Assembly: GCF_000878135.1 (NCBI RefSeq)
Contig: NZ_JXQZ01000032.1
Coordinates: 217,556 to 281,555 of the forward strand
Origin: Frigoribacterium sp. MEB024
Lineage (GTDB): Bacteria > Actinomycetota > Actinomycetes > Actinomycetales > Microbacteriaceae
Direction of reading: 5' to 3'
Length of the DNA: 64,000 nucleotides
Positions 39,865 to 50,394 of the stretch are shown one piece after another. Every line of letters begins with the position of its first letter. Position 1 is the stretch's first letter. The translations under genes and the position numbers were made by a program. The notes under the pieces are model-generated. The model was not told the DNA's origin and ran no database searches. It saw nothing but the letters and a program-made list of their open reading frames with translations.

Positions 39865-41090
39865 CAGGCGACCGTCTCGGTCGATGTCGCCTCGCCCGCG
39901 GCCAGTTCGACCTCGATGGCGTCCACGAGCCGGGCCTGCAGGTCGGCGTCACCGATCTTCTGGATGACCTCGACGAGGAAGCCGAGCACCACCAGGCGAC
40001 GGGCCTCGTGCTCGGAGATGCCGCGCGACTGCAGGTAGAACAGGTGCTCGTCGTCGAAGCGACCGGTCGCGCTGGCGTGACCCGCGCCCTCGATGTCGCC
40101 GGTCTCGATCTCGAGGTTCGGGATCGAGTCGGCGCGCGTGCCCTCGCTCAGCACCAGGTTGCGGTTCTGCTCGTAGCTGTCGGTTCCGGGAGCCGTCCGA
40201 CCGATGAGCACGTCACCGATCCACACGGTCCGGGCACCGGCACCCTGGAGGGCACCCTTGTAGTTGACGCGGCTCCGTGTCTTGGGAGCGTCGTGGTTGA
40301 CGTAGACCTGCTGCTCGAGGTGCTGACCGGCATCGGCGAAGTAGACGCCGTAGAGCTCGGCGTCGGCGCCCTGCTCGGCCAGGTGGGCCGAGGGGTTGAC
40401 CCGGACGACCGAGCCGCCGAGGCTGACGACGAAGTGCTTGAGCTGGGCGTCCCGACCGATGCGGGCGTGGTGGCTCGCGAGGTGGACGGCGTCGTCGTCC
40501 CACTCCTGCAGGGTGACGACGGTGAGGTGCGCCCCCTCGTCGACGACGATCTCGACGTTCTCGACCAGCTGCGCCGACCCGGTGTTGCGGAGGACGACCA
40601 TGGCCTGGCTGTTCGCCTTGGCGTGGATCAGGGTGTGGCCGGCCCGTGGCTCGCGGTCGAGACCCGAGCGTCCGACGGTGATCGCCGACGGTTCGTCACC
40701 CTCGAGCGTGACGGCCAGCACCTTCTCGGCACTCGCCCACGCGTTCGCCGCGGCCTTGTCCTCGGGCGTTCCGGCCGTGCCGACCCGAGAGTCGCCGCGG
40801 TCGATCCACTCGACGGTGGCGCCGGGCGTCTCTCGAGCCAGGTACGCATAGGGCGAGCCGTCGAGGTCGCCGTCGATCAACGGACGGAGGCGCGACACCG
40901 GGCTCAGCTTCCAGTCCACCTCGCGACCGGTCACGTCGGGGAACGCCGCGGGGTCGACCGAGGTGAACCGCTCGGAACGCGTCTGCACGGGCACAAGGCC
41001 CCAGCCGCCGTCGCTGTGGGCACCGGCGCCGTGCTGAACGCCCGGCTCGGTGGTGGACTCTGGTGTGGTGGTGGGTGCTGCGGCGGACAT
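39864..41090 (-). CDS. sufD: Fe-S cluster assembly protein SufD
   Basis: A 408-residue scaffold subunit paralogous to SufB. The right-handed beta-helix core contains VLRNTGSAQLVENVEIVVDEGAHLTVVTLQEW, AELYGVYFADAGQHLEQQVYVNHDAPKTRSRVNYKG and the C-terminal ATGRFDDEHLFYLQSRGISEHEARRLVVLGFL. It forms the SufBC2D complex. The ATG follows the sufB stop directly, with no gap, and the stop overlaps the Rieske gene. The N-terminal 35 residues are low complexity. Confidence 0.96.
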   Translation of the reverse strand: MSAAAPTTTPESTTEPGVQHGAGAHSDGGWGLVPVQTRSERFTSVDPAAFPDVTGREVDWKLSPVSRLRPLIDGDLDGSPYAYLARETPGATVEWIDRGDSRVGTAGTPEDKAAANAWASAEKVLAVTLEGDEPSAITVGRSGLDREPRAGHTLIHAKANSQAMVVLRNTGSAQLVENVEIVVDEGAHLTVVTLQEWDDDAVHLASHHARIGRDAQLKHFVVSLGGSVVRVNPSAHLAEQGADAELYGVYFADAGQHLEQQVYVNHDAPKTRSRVNYKGALQGAGARTVWIGDVLIGRTAPGTDSYEQNRNLVLSEGTRADSIPNLEIETGDIEGAGHASATGRFDDEHLFYLQSRGISEHEARRLVVLGFLVEVIQKIGDADLQARLVDAIEVELAAGEATSTETVA

Positions 41091-42509
41091 CTAGCCGACT
41101 GATCCTTCCATGCTCATCTCGATGAGCTTGTTGAGTTCGAGCGCGTACTCCATCGGGAGCTCGCGGGCGATGGGCTCGATGAAGCCACGGACGATCATGG
41201 CCATCGCTTCGTCTTCGGCCATGCCCCGCGACATGAGGTAGAAGAGCTGCTCTTCGCTCACTCGCGACACCGTGGCCTCGTGACCGAGCTGAACGTCGTC
41301 GACGCGGATGTCGATGGCGGGATAGGTGTCCGACCGGGAGATCGTGTCCACGAGCAGGGCGTCGCAGCGCACCGTGTTGGCCGCGTGGTGGGCGGCCTCG
41401 TCGACCCGGACCTCGCCACGGTAACCGGCGCGACCGCCGCCTCGGGCGATCGACTTCGACACGATCGACGACGTGGTGTAGGGCGCCATGTGGATCATCT
41501 TCGCGCCGGCGTCCTGGTGCTGACCGGGGCCCGCGAAGGCGACGGAGAGCGTCTCGCCCTTGGCGTGCTCGCCGACCAGGTAGATCGACGGGTACTTCAT
41601 CGTCACCTTGGAGCCGATGTTGCCGTCGATCCACTCCATCGTCGCGCCCTCGTGGGCGATCGCGCGCTTGGTGACCAGGTTGTACACGTTGTTCGACCAG
41701 TTCTGGATCGTGGTGTAACGCACACGGGCGTTCTTCTTCACGATGATCTCGACCACGGCCGAGTGCAGGGAGTCGGACTTGTAGATCGGGGCGGTGCAGC
41801 CCTCGATGTAGTGGACGTAGCTGCCTTCGTCGGCGATGATCAGCGTCCGCTCGAACTGGCCCATGTTCTCGGTGTTGATGCGGAAGTACGCCTGCAGCGG
41901 GATCTCGACGTGGACGCCCTTGGGGACGTACACGAACGAACCGCCGGACCACACGGCCGTGTTCAACGCGGCGAACTTGTTGTCGCCGGCGGGGATGACC
42001 GTGCCGAAGTACTCCTGGAAGAGCTCGGGGTGCTCGCGGAGCGCCGTGTCGGTGTCCATGAAGATGACACCCTGCTGCTCAAGGTCCTCGCGGATCTGGT
42101 GGTAGACCACCTCGGACTCGTACTGGGCGGCGACGCCCGCCACGAGGCGGTTGCGCTCGGCCTCGGGGATGCCGAGCTTCTCGTAGGTGTTCTTGATGTC
42201 GTCCGGAAGCTCGTCCCAGGTGGTCGCCTGCTTCTCGGTCGAACGCACGAAGTACTTGATGTTGTCGAAGTCGATGCCCGACAGGTCGGCACCCCACGTC
42301 GGCATGGGCTTGCGCTCGAACAGCGTCAGCCCCTTGAGGCGGTTCTTGAGCATCCACTCGGGTTCGCTCTTCAGGTTCGAGATGTCGGTGACGACCTCGG
42401 GTGACACCCCCCGGCGCGCCGAGGCGCCCGCGGAGTCGGAGTCGGACCAGCCGAACTCGTACTGCCCCAGGCTCGCGAGCTCGGGTCGATCGATCAACAC
42501 GTCTGACAT
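41091..42509 (-). CDS. sufB: Fe-S cluster assembly protein SufB
   Basis: 472 residues, the main cluster scaffold. Conserved blocks: [112 protein letters not shown] with the likely cluster-related Cys, and the C-terminal [22 protein letters not shown]. No intein interrupts the gene, unlike in Mycobacterium tuberculosis. ATG 42509 has AGAGG 5 bases upstream. First gene of sufB-sufD-Rieske-sufC-sufT; no sufR, sufS or sufU is adjacent. Confidence 0.97.
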   Translation of the reverse strand: MSDVLIDRPELASLGQYEFGWSDSDSAGASARRGVSPEVVTDISNLKSEPEWMLKNRLKGLTLFERKPMPTWGADLSGIDFDNIKYFVRSTEKQATTWDELPDDIKNTYEKLGIPEAERNRLVAGVAAQYESEVVYHQIREDLEQQGVIFMDTDTALREHPELFQEYFGTVIPAGDNKFAALNTAVWSGGSFVYVPKGVHVEIPLQAYFRINTENMGQFERTLIIADEGSYVHYIEGCTAPIYKSDSLHSAVVEIIVKKNARVRYTTIQNWSNNVYNLVTKRAIAHEGATMEWIDGNIGSKVTMKYPSIYLVGEHAKGETLSVAFAGPGQHQDAGAKMIHMAPYTTSSIVSKSIARGGGRAGYRGEVRVDEAAHHAANTVRCDALLVDTISRSDTYPAIDIRVDDVQLGHEATVSRVSEEQLFYLMSRGMAEDEAMAMIVRGFIEPIARELPMEYALELNKLIEMSMEGSVG

Positions 42510-42808
42510 GACTACCTCTTTCTCTGCCGGACCGAACACGGGTCGGCCGAACGGCATTCCCCGGGTGGTGGAGCAGCCCGGTTGCTCGCCCTGCGAGTCG
42601 AACACACCGGCTGTCGTCGCCTCGCCGGACGACGCTCGACGTGATCGAGTCGTCAGGTGGCGTTGCTTAGACTGGTGCTGAAGGCCGTGCACCGCTTCTG
42701 CGGATCTCACGGTCTTCGGATGTCTCCGTCGACACCCTGCCGGGTCGTGTTCCTGAACCCGTTGATTCTACAGGGCCGACCGCCGAAAGTGACGAAAGGC
42801 AGCAAGTC
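42510..42808. other. Divergent control region between sufB and ctaA
   Basis: 299 bases without a gene. On the plus strand TAGACT at 42668-42673 is a -10 candidate pointing to ctaA (leader about 128 bases) but lacks a good -35. AAAGG lies upstream of the ctaA GTG. On the minus strand no clear -10 for sufB stands out. No SufR-like or IscR-like palindrome was recognised. Confidence 0.4.
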
Positions 42809-43777
42809 GTGAGCAACGCACAGGTGGGCGCCACCGGAGTCCTGACCCGAGCCTGGTCGTGGCTCCCCACGACCGTCGACCGTCGGGTCCGTTTCATCGC
42901 CTGGGCGTCGTTCGTCTGTCAGGTGCTGCTGATCGGCACAGGTGGCGCGGTGCGCCTCACGGGATCGGGACTCGGTTGCCCCACCTGGCCCCGCTGCACC
43001 GCCGACTCGTTCGTCAGCACGCCCGAGATGGGCGTCCACGGCGTCATCGAGTTCGGCAACCGACTGCTCACCTTCGTGCTCACCCTCGTGGTCATCCTCG
43101 CGTTCCTCCTCGTGCTCCGCATGCGCACGGTCCGGCGCGACTTCTTCTGGCTGACCCTCGTCCAGGGCCTGAGCATCCCCTTCCAGGCCGTGCTCGGGGG
43201 GATCACCGTCCTGACCGGGCTCAACCCCTACATCGTCGGGGCCCACTTCGTCGTCTCGATCGTCCTCGTCGCACTGACCACGACGTTGCTCTGGCGGGTG
43301 TACCGCGGCCCCCGGGGGCGCCACGCCGCGACGCCGCGAGGCTACGGACGGCTCGTCCACGTGACGGCGGCGGTCGTCGGCGTCACGGTGATCGTCGGTG
43401 TCCTCACGACCGGCTCCGGCCCGCACGCCGGTGACGCGGCCACTCCCCGCAACGGTCTCGACCCGGCGATCATGGACCACGTCCACAGCTGGCCGGCATA
43501 CGCCACCCTCGCCCTGACCCTGGCCGTCGTCGCTTGGACGCTGCGGGCAGGCCTCCCCCGCCGTTTCCCCCTCGCCCTGCTCGGCGTGGAGCTGGTCCAG
43601 ATCGCGGTCGGCATCACCCAGGCGCGCTCGGGGTTGCCGCCCCTGCTCGTCGGCAGCCACATGGTGCTGGCCGCACTGCTCGTGGCCGCGACGACCGCCG
43701 TCGTGCTGTCCCTGCGCAACGACCAGGCCCCGGACGAGGTCGAACCGATCGTCGAGGCGGCTGCCGTCCGCGCCTGA
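42809..43777 (+). CDS. ctaA: Heme A synthase (COX15/CtaA)
   Basis: 322 residues with eight predicted helices. External loop 1 holds the conserved pair Cys57 and Cys63 (GCPTWPRC). Heme-ligand histidines lie in helices near residues 77 (GVHGVIEFGNRLLTF), 150 (GAHFVVSIVLV), 229 (HVHSWPAY) and 285 (GSHMVLAALL). It oxidises the methyl group of heme O to give heme A for cytochrome c oxidase in the membrane. The GTG start has AAAGG 10 bases upstream. It is divergent from the suf operon and 0.5 kb from ctaB, its pathway partner. Confidence 0.95.
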   Translation: MSNAQVGATGVLTRAWSWLPTTVDRRVRFIAWASFVCQVLLIGTGGAVRLTGSGLGCPTWPRCTADSFVSTPEMGVHGVIEFGNRLLTFVLTLVVILAFLLVLRMRTVRRDFFWLTLVQGLSIPFQAVLGGITVLTGLNPYIVGAHFVVSIVLVALTTTLLWRVYRGPRGRHAATPRGYGRLVHVTAAVVGVTVIVGVLTTGSGPHAGDAATPRNGLDPAIMDHVHSWPAYATLALTLAVVAWTLRAGLPRRFPLALLGVELVQIAVGITQARSGLPPLLVGSHMVLAALLVAATTAVVLSLRNDQAPDEVEPIVEAAAVRA

Positions 43778-43795
43778 TCGACGCGACCGGGTGCC

Positions 43796-44230
43796 CTAGT
43801 CGCGACGCATGACGGTGTCGACGTCGTCCTGATCGACGACGACGAACCCCGTGCGCTCGTAGAGCGACACGGCACGACTTCCGGTGAGCACGTCGAGGGT
43901 GATCGACCCCGTGGTGACCGAGCCGATCGCCTCGGTGAGCAGGGCTGTCCCGATGCCCTGGCCTCGCGCCTCCTCGGCCAGGTAGAAGTGGCGTAGCCAG
44001 GTCGTGTCGCCGTCCGGATGCAGGGCGATGCAGCCGAGGAGGCGCTGGTCGCCTTCGACGACCTGCGTCTCGTCGGCCATGAACTCGCGCACGAAGCGCG
44101 CACGGTGACGCGGCGGGTTCCAGATGCCGAGACGCTCGAACTCGGGCCTCAGGACGACGAGCTTCAGGTCGGTCAACGGCTCGACGTCGTCCGGGCGCGC
44201 CGGACGCACCGTCCAGTCGAAGGGGCTCAC
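43796..44230 (-). CDS. GNAT family N-acetyltransferase
   Basis: 144 residues, a single GNAT domain. N-terminal VRPARPDDVEPLTDLK, beta-4 FYLAEEARGQGIGTALLTEAI with the acetyl-CoA motif R-G-Q-G-I-G (near residues 88-93), and C-terminal SLYERTGFVVV. The substrate is unknown. GTG 44230 lies one base after TAGCCT (44237-44232), a hexamer made with the ctaB stop codon. A start a few codons downstream is possible. It is probably transcribed with or from within the end of ctaB. Confidence 0.9.
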   Translation of the reverse strand: MSPFDWTVRPARPDDVEPLTDLKLVVLRPEFERLGIWNPPRHRARFVREFMADETQVVEGDQRLLGCIALHPDGDTTWLRHFYLAEEARGQGIGTALLTEAIGSVTTGSITLDVLTGSRAVSLYERTGFVVVDQDDVDTVMRRD

Positions 44231-44234
44231 GAGG

Positions 44235-45158
44235 CTAGAACGGGAGCAGGGGGTCGACGCCGACGGCGACGAACAGCAGCGTGAGGTACGTGATCGAGCT
44301 GTGGAAGACGCGCATCGGCCGGACCTCGGCGACGTGCTGGATGGCTCGGCTGTACAGCCGGTGCGACTCCCAGACGAACCAGGCGCCGCTGGCGAGGGCC
44401 ACGACCGTGTAGAGCACGCCCATGCCGGCGACGGGGACGAGGATCAACGAGCAGACCACGGTGGCCCAGGCATAGAGGATGACCTGCAAGCCGACGATGG
44501 ACCGGCCGCGCACCACGGCGAGCATCGGGACGTCGGCCGCGGCGTAGTCGTCGCGGTACTTCATCGACAGCGGCCAGTAGTGCGGCGGCGTCCAGAGGAA
44601 GATGACCATGAAGAGGATGACGGCCGACCACGACAGGTCGTTCGTGACGGCGGCCCAGCCGATGAGCACCGGCATGCACCCGGCGATGCCGCCCCACACG
44701 ATGTTCTGCGGCGTGCGACGCTTCAGCCAGAGGGTGTACACGACGACGTAGAAGAGGATGGCTCCGAGCGACAGCGCCGCCGAGAGGAGGTTGACCGTCA
44801 GGGCGAGCCAGACGATCGACGCGACGCCGACGACGTACGAGAAGATCAACGCCTCGCGGTCGCTGACCTCACCGGTCACGAGCGGTCGGCCCTGCGTCCG
44901 CTTCATGATGCGGTCGATGTCACGATCGATGTAGCAGTTGAAGGCCGAGGCCGAGCCGGCGCTCAGCGCCCCACCGATCAGCGTCGCGGCGACGAGCCAC
45001 AGGTTGGGGATGCCCCCCTGGGCCAGGAACATCGTCGGCGCCGTGGTGACGAGCAGGAGCTCCATCACGCGGGGCTTCGTGAGGGCGACGTACGCCCGAG
45101 CCTTGCGACGGAAGCCCCGGGGTGACGTGTCGGGGCGGATGTCAACGGCTGCGGTCAT
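44235..45158 (-). CDS. ctaB: Protoheme IX farnesyltransferase
   Basis: A 307-residue UbiA-type prenyltransferase with about nine helices. The first Asp-rich motif is [23 protein letters not shown] (near residues 74-96) and the second [10 protein letters not shown] near 205-214; both bind farnesyl diphosphate through magnesium. It converts protoheme to heme O, the substrate of ctaA. GAGGAC precedes the ATG by 3 bases. A minus-strand TAGACT at 45200-45195 is a good -10 for a leader of about 30 bases. It is divergent from tkt, as in other actinobacteria. Confidence 0.97.
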   Translation of the reverse strand: MTAAVDIRPDTSPRGFRRKARAYVALTKPRVMELLLVTTAPTMFLAQGGIPNLWLVAATLIGGALSAGSASAFNCYIDRDIDRIMKRTQGRPLVTGEVSDREALIFSYVVGVASIVWLALTVNLLSAALSLGAILFYVVVYTLWLKRRTPQNIVWGGIAGCMPVLIGWAAVTNDLSWSAVILFMVIFLWTPPHYWPLSMKYRDDYAAADVPMLAVVRGRSIVGLQVILYAWATVVCSLILVPVAGMGVLYTVVALASGAWFVWESHRLYSRAIQHVAEVRPMRVFHSSITYLTLLFVAVGVDPLLPF

Positions 45159-45194
45159 GAGTCCTCTAACGAGACGAACGGTTTGCCCAAGGAG

Positions 45195-45200
45195 TCTAGG
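45195..45200 (-). promoter_or_regulatory. -10 TAGACT of ctaB
   Basis: Minus-strand TAGACT (45200-45195) lies about 37 bases before the ctaB ATG. No clear -35 was identified. Confidence 0.45.
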
Positions 45201-45264
45201 CGATGAACGTCGACGCTGACGGCGAACCCTCGGCCGATGCGGACGGGAGAAGGGGGTTCGTCCC

Positions 45265-45270
45265 TATACT
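45265..45270 (+). promoter_or_regulatory. -10 TATACT of the tkt operon
   Basis: TATACT is close to the consensus TATAAT and is an AT-rich island in GC-rich sequence. The start would be near 45277, giving a leader of about 160 bases to tkt. The -35 region is poor. Confidence 0.5.
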
Positions 45271-45439
45271 TGCAGGTGCTTGCCAGTCGTACGCCCTCTC
45301 GGTCCCGAATCACCGGACGAACCGTCCCGATCTCCGCCCCGGCGTGTGTGCGACCCAGCCGACGACGTCTCGGCAGGCGCACGTCAGCGCGGGAGCGAAT
45401 CGACCCCGCGCAGTTCGCATCAAGAAGGGTCAACTTCCA

Positions 45440-47533
45440 GTGGCAGATCTGCAATGGGAATCCATTGACAACAAAGCAGTAGACACGGTCCGCGTCCTCG
45501 CGGCCGACGCGGTCGAGAAGGTCGGCAACGGTCACCCCGGCACCGCGATGAGCCTGGCGCCCGCCGCCTACCTGCTCTTCCAGAAGGTCATGCGTCGTGA
45601 CCCGAGCGACAGCACCTGGATCGGTCGCGACCGGTTCATCCTGTCCGTCGGCCACAGCTCGCTGACGCAGTACATCCAGTTCTACCTGGGCGGCTACGGT
45701 CTCGAGCTCGACGACCTCGAGGCCCTGCGCACCTGGGGCTCGAAGACCCCGGGCCACCCCGAGTACGGCCACACGGACGGCATCGAGATCACCACCGGTC
45801 CGCTGGGCCAGGGCTTCGCCAGCTCGGTGGGCTTCGCCTACGCCGCCCGCTTCGAGCGCGGCCTGTTCGACCCCGACGCCGCACCCGGCACGAGCCCGTT
45901 CGACCACTTCGTGTACGTCATCGCCGGTGACGGCGACATGCAAGAGGGCGTCACGAGCGAGGCCGCGTCGCTGGCCGGGCACCAGAAGCTCGGCAACCTC
46001 GTCGCCATCTACGACTCGAACCAGATCTCGATCGAGGACGACACGAACATCGCCTTCACCGAGGACGTCCACAAGCGCTTCGAGTCCTACGACTGGGACG
46101 TCCAGGTCGTCGACTGGAAGAAGACCGGCGAATACGTCGAGGACGTCGCCGAACTGCACGACGCCATCGAGAAGGCCAAGGCCGTCACCGACAAGCCCTC
46201 GCTGATCATCCTCAAGACGATCATCGGCTGGCCCTCGCCCAAGAAGCAGAACTCCGGCAAGATCCACGGTTCGGCCCTCGGTGCCGACGAGGTCGCCGGC
46301 CTCAAGTCGGTCCTCGGGTTCGACCCCGAGAAGTCCTTCGACGTCGACCCCGCCGTCCTCGAGCACACCCGCAAGGCCGTCGAGCGCGGACAGGCCCAGC
46401 ACGCCGAGTGGGACGAGAAGCTCGCCGCGTGGGCGTCGGCCAACCCCGACAAGAAGGTCATGCTCGACCGCATCCTCGCGAACGAGCTCCCCGAGGGCGT
46501 CGAAGAAGCGCTCCCCGTCTTCGAGGCCGGCAAGGACGTCTCCACCCGCGCCGCCTCGGGCAAGGTCATCAACGCCCTCGCCGGTGTGGTCCCCGAGCTC
46601 TGGGGCGGCTCGGCCGACCTGGCCGAGTCGAACCTGACGACGATCACGGGTTCGAAGTCGTTCGTCCCCACCGAGTGGTCGACCGACGAGTGGAGCGGCG
46701 ACCCCTACGGTCGTGTGCTGCACTTCGGCATCCGCGAGCACGCGATGGGCGCCATCCTCAACGGCATCACGCTGCACGGCAACACGCGCCCGTTCGGCGG
46801 CACGTTCCTGATCTTCAGTGACTACATGCGCCCCGCGGTCCGCCTCGCGGCCCTGATGAAGTCTCCGGCGATCTACGTCTGGACCCACGACTCCGTCGCC
46901 CTGGGCGAGGACGGTCCGACGCACCAGCCGATCGAACAGCTCGCGTCGCTGCGGGCGATCCCCGACCTCGACGTCGTGCGTCCCGCCGACGCCAACGAGA
47001 CGGCCTGGGCCTGGGCGACGATCCTCGAGCGCCACCACGGCCCCGCCGGCATCGCGCTCAGCCGTCAGAACCTGCCCGTCTTCGAGCGCGGCACCGGTGA
47101 CGCCGAGGGCGACACCTTCGCGTCGGCGAAGAACGTGGCCAAGGGTGCCTACGTCCTGGCCGAGGCGCCGGGTGGAACGCCCGACGTGATCTTCGTCGCC
47201 ACGGGTTCCGAGGTGCAGATCGCCGTCGAGGCCCGTGAGGTCCTGCGCGGCGAGGGCATCAACGCCCGAGTCGTCTCGGCTCCGAGCATCGAGTGGTTCG
47301 ACGAGCAGAGCGACGAGTACAAGGAGGCGGTCCTCCCGGCCGCCGTGAAGGCTCGCGTCTCGATCGAGGCCGGTGTGGCCATGCCGTGGCGCGGCATCGT
47401 CGGCGACGCCGGTCGCAGCGTGTCGATCGAGCACTTCGGTGCCTCGGCCGACTACAAGACGCTGTTCAAGCAGTTCGGCATGACGACCGAAGCCGCCGTC
47501 GCCGCCGCCAAGGACTCGATCGCCGCTCTCTGA
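45440..47533 (+). CDS. tkt: Transketolase
   Basis: 697 residues, normal for the family. Thiamine diphosphate-binding parts: [19 protein letters not shown] near the N-terminus, [35 protein letters not shown] and the [37 protein letters not shown] motif (near residues 165-200). The pyrimidine-domain Glu is in [14 protein letters not shown]. It transfers two-carbon units in the pentose phosphate pathway. GTG 45440 is chosen because the conserved N-terminus begins there; GAAGGG lies about 10 bases upstream. First gene of tkt-tal-pgi. Confidence 0.97.
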   Translation: MADLQWESIDNKAVDTVRVLAADAVEKVGNGHPGTAMSLAPAAYLLFQKVMRRDPSDSTWIGRDRFILSVGHSSLTQYIQFYLGGYGLELDDLEALRTWGSKTPGHPEYGHTDGIEITTGPLGQGFASSVGFAYAARFERGLFDPDAAPGTSPFDHFVYVIAGDGDMQEGVTSEAASLAGHQKLGNLVAIYDSNQISIEDDTNIAFTEDVHKRFESYDWDVQVVDWKKTGEYVEDVAELHDAIEKAKAVTDKPSLIILKTIIGWPSPKKQNSGKIHGSALGADEVAGLKSVLGFDPEKSFDVDPAVLEHTRKAVERGQAQHAEWDEKLAAWASANPDKKVMLDRILANELPEGVEEALPVFEAGKDVSTRAASGKVINALAGVVPELWGGSADLAESNLTTITGSKSFVPTEWSTDEWSGDPYGRVLHFGIREHAMGAILNGITLHGNTRPFGGTFLIFSDYMRPAVRLAALMKSPAIYVWTHDSVALGEDGPTHQPIEQLASLRAIPDLDVVRPADANETAWAWATILERHHGPAGIALSRQNLPVFERGTGDAEGDTFASAKNVAKGAYVLAEAPGGTPDVIFVATGSEVQIAVEAREVLRGEGINARVVSAPSIEWFDEQSDEYKEAVLPAAVKARVSIEAGVAMPWRGIVGDAGRSVSIEHFGASADYKTLFKQFGMTTEAAVAAAKDSIAAL

Positions 47534-47558
47534 GCGTCGACGAAGGAAGAAGAAGAAC

Positions 47559-48686
47559 ATGACTGATTCGAACACCGCACAGCTCTCCGCCGCCGGCGTG
47601 AGCATCTGGCTCGACGACCTGTCGCGCGAGCGCATCAACGCGGGAGGCCTGCAGAAGCTGATCGCCGAGCGCAACGTCGTCGGCGTCACCACCAACCCCA
47701 CGATCTTCGCCTCGGCTCTCGCCAAGGGTGAGGCCTACGACGACCAGGTCGCCCTGCTCGCGAAGACCGGCGTCAGCGTCACGGACGCCGTCTTCGAGAT
47801 CACCACCGACGACGTCACCCGTGCCTGCGACATCTTCCGCGAGCTCTACGACACGACGGACGGCTTCGACGGCCGCGTGTCGATCGAGGTCGAGCCCGGT
47901 CTCGCGCACGACGCGCAGGGCACCATCGACCAGGCGGTCAAGCTGGCCGCCAAGGTCGGTCGCCCCAACGCCCTCATCAAGATCCCGGCGACCGTCGAGG
48001 GTCTCGAGGCCATCACGGCGGTCATCGCCCAGGGCATCAGCGTCAACGTGACCTTGATCTTCAGCCTCGAGCGCTACCGCGCCGTCATCAACGCGTACCT
48101 CACGGGTCTCGAGCAGGCCAAGGCCGCGGGCATCGACATCTCCGAGATCCACTCGGTCGCCTCGTTCTTCGTGTCGCGCGTCGACACCGAGATCGACAAG
48201 CGCCTCGACGCGGTCGGGACCGACGAGGCCAAGGCCCTCAAGGGCAAGGCCGGCGTGGCCAACGCTCAGCTCGCCTACGAGGTGTACCAGCAGGCCTTCG
48301 ACACCGAGCGGGCCAAGGGCCTCCTCGCTGCCGGCGCCAACAAGCAGCGCCCCCTCTGGGCCTCGACCGGAGTCAAGGACCCCGCCGTGCTCGACACCAC
48401 CTACGTGGTCGAGCTCGTCGCCCAGGACGTCGTCAACACGATGCCCGAGAAGACCCTCGAGGCGACCTTCGACCACGGTGTGATCCGTGGCGACACGATC
48501 AGCGCCTCCTACGCCTCGGCCAACGAGACCATGGACGCGATCGCCGCGCAGGGCGTGTCCTACGACGACGTGACCGAGACCCTCGAGAAGGAGGGCGTCG
48601 AGAAGTTCATCGTGTCGTGGAACGAACTGCTCGACACGGTCACCGCGGCCCTCGAGGCAGCCAAGCCCGCCGGGGAGTCCAAGTGA
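47559..48686 (+). CDS. tal: Transaldolase
   Basis: 375 residues, the longer actinobacterial form. [20 protein letters not shown] and [13 protein letters not shown] at the N-terminus, [12 protein letters not shown], the Schiff-base lysine in [17 protein letters not shown] (near residues 135-150), and the phosphate-binding end of the barrel with [10 protein letters not shown]. It moves dihydroxyacetone units between sugar phosphates. GAAGGAAGAAG lies before the ATG. The stop overlaps pgi by 4 bases. Confidence 0.97.
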   Translation: MTDSNTAQLSAAGVSIWLDDLSRERINAGGLQKLIAERNVVGVTTNPTIFASALAKGEAYDDQVALLAKTGVSVTDAVFEITTDDVTRACDIFRELYDTTDGFDGRVSIEVEPGLAHDAQGTIDQAVKLAAKVGRPNALIKIPATVEGLEAITAVIAQGISVNVTLIFSLERYRAVINAYLTGLEQAKAAGIDISEIHSVASFFVSRVDTEIDKRLDAVGTDEAKALKGKAGVANAQLAYEVYQQAFDTERAKGLLAAGANKQRPLWASTGVKDPAVLDTTYVVELVAQDVVNTMPEKTLEATFDHGVIRGDTISASYASANETMDAIAAQGVSYDDVTETLEKEGVEKFIVSWNELLDTVTAALEAAKPAGESK

Positions 48687-50278
48687 CCATCACCATCGCT
48701 GCCAGCGGAGACGCGGCGCAGGCGGTCGAGGCGGTCGTCCCGACGCTCGTGAGCGACCTCGTCGCCTCGGGCATCACGGCGCAGAACCCCACCCTGTGGG
48801 GCCCTGACGCCGAGGACGAGTCCGCCAAACGCCTCGGTTGGACCGAGGCCGTCGTGGTCTCGACCCCGCTGCTCGACGAGATCGACTCGTTGCGCGACGA
48901 GCTCGCCGCCAAGGGCGTCGACCACGTCGTGCTCGCGGGCATGGGCGGCTCGTCGCTCGCGCCCGAGGTGATCACCCGCACCTACGGCGTCGAGCTCACC
49001 GTGCTCGACGCGACGGAGCCCGGTCAGGTCCTCACGGCCCTCGCCGACCGTCTCGAGCGCACCGTGCTCGTCGTGTCGTCGAAGTCGGGTTCGACCGTCG
49101 AGACGGCCAGCCAGCGCAAGACGTTCGAGAAGGCGTTCACCGACGCCGGCATCGACCCCGTCGAGCGCATCGTCGTGGTCACCGATCCCGGATCGCCCCT
49201 GGACGGGCAGGCCCGTGAGGCCGGTTACCGCGTCTTCAACGCCGACCCCAACATCGGCGGGCGCTACTCGGCCCTGTCGGCGTTCGGCCTCGTGCCGTCC
49301 GGCCTGGCCGGTGCCGACATCCGCGAGCTGCTCGCCGAGGCCGACGCCGTGACGGTCGAGCTGGCCCAGGACCGCGCCGACAACCCGGGCCTCGTGCTGG
49401 GTGCCGTCCTGGCGGGCACCTCACCCCTGCGCGACAAGATCGCGATCGTCGCCGACGGCACCCACATCGTGGGGTTCCCGGACTGGGCCGAGCAGCTCAT
49501 CGCCGAGTCGACCGGCAAACAGGGTCGCGGCCTGCTCCCCGTCGTCATCGGCACCTCGGCCCCCGAGATCACGGCGGGCCTCCACGACGTGCAGGTCGTG
49601 CGTCTCGTGGCGAACGCCGACGAGACCCGTGAGGTCGCGCCCGGCGAGGTCGAGATCTCGGGTTCGCTCGGCGGTCAGATCATGGTCTGGGAGTACGCCG
49701 TCGCGGTGGCCGGGCGTCTGCTCGACATCAACCCGTTCGACCAGCCCGACGTCGAGTCGGCGAAGGTCGCGACGCGGGCGTTGCTCGACGACCGACCCGA
49801 GCCCACTCCCCCGGCCTTCACGGCCGAGGGTGTCGAGGTCCGCGAGGTCGGAGGCATCGAACTGGGCGACTCTCTCGAGTCGGCCGTCGCCGCGCTTCTC
49901 TCGCACCTGAGCGATGACGGCTACGTCTCGATCCAGGCATACGTGGATCGCGTGGCGAACCCGCAGCTCGAGGAGATCCGTGATCTGCTCGCGGCACGCA
50001 CACAGCGTCCCGTCACCTTCGGGTGGGGGCCGCGCTTCCTGCACTCGACGGGTCAGTACCACAAGGGCGGCCCGGCCAACGGCGTCTTCCTGCAGATCAC
50101 GCAGGTGCCCGCGACCGACCTCGAGATCCCCGAGAGCCCGTTCACGTTCGGGCAGCTCGTGCAGGCACAGGCCGCCGGTGACGCCAAGGTCCTGGCCGAG
50201 CACGGTCGTCCCGTGCTCACGCTGACGGTGACCGACGTGGCCGCCGCGCTGCCGGTCATCACCGCCGCACTCCGCTGA
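48683..50278 (+). CDS. pgi: Glucose-6-phosphate isomerase
   Basis: A 531-residue member of the more divergent bacterial PGI group. SIS-domain phosphate-binding loops [15 protein letters not shown] and [23 protein letters not shown] are intact. [19 protein letters not shown] and, in the C-terminal half, [21 protein letters not shown] contain the catalytic His/Lys region. It connects glycolysis to the oxidative pentose phosphate branch encoded just downstream. The GTG start overlaps the tal stop. A 17-bp hairpin directly follows the stop codon, ending the tkt-tal-pgi unit. Confidence 0.96.
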   Translation: MTITIAASGDAAQAVEAVVPTLVSDLVASGITAQNPTLWGPDAEDESAKRLGWTEAVVVSTPLLDEIDSLRDELAAKGVDHVVLAGMGGSSLAPEVITRTYGVELTVLDATEPGQVLTALADRLERTVLVVSSKSGSTVETASQRKTFEKAFTDAGIDPVERIVVVTDPGSPLDGQAREAGYRVFNADPNIGGRYSALSAFGLVPSGLAGADIRELLAEADAVTVELAQDRADNPGLVLGAVLAGTSPLRDKIAIVADGTHIVGFPDWAEQLIAESTGKQGRGLLPVVIGTSAPEITAGLHDVQVVRLVANADETREVAPGEVEISGSLGGQIMVWEYAVAVAGRLLDINPFDQPDVESAKVATRALLDDRPEPTPPAFTAEGVEVREVGGIELGDSLESAVAALLSHLSDDGYVSIQAYVDRVANPQLEEIRDLLAARTQRPVTFGWGPRFLHSTGQYHKGGPANGVFLQITQVPATDLEIPESPFTFGQLVQAQAAGDAKVLAEHGRPVLTLTVTDVAAALPVITAALR

Positions 50279-50280
50279 GC

Positions 50281-50318
50281 CGAAAGGGCCGGCGTCCTCA
50301 CGGACGCCGGCCCTTTCG
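50281..50318 (+). terminator. Strong terminator after pgi
   Basis: Perfect 17-bp stem: arms 50281-50297 (CGAAAGGGCCGGCGTCC) and 50302-50318, tetraloop TCAC. Followed by TCTTGCC. Confidence 0.9.
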
Positions 50319-50394
50319 TCTTGCCCCCGGGTGGTCTCCGCGGGTCTCACCCGTCCTCGACCCGATCGCCCCTCGAACCACAGAACGGAACCCC

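Noticed and set aside
41091..42509. Intein in sufB as in Mycobacterium tuberculosis
   Set aside because: The coding sequence is continuous, 472 residues long and without splicing motifs.
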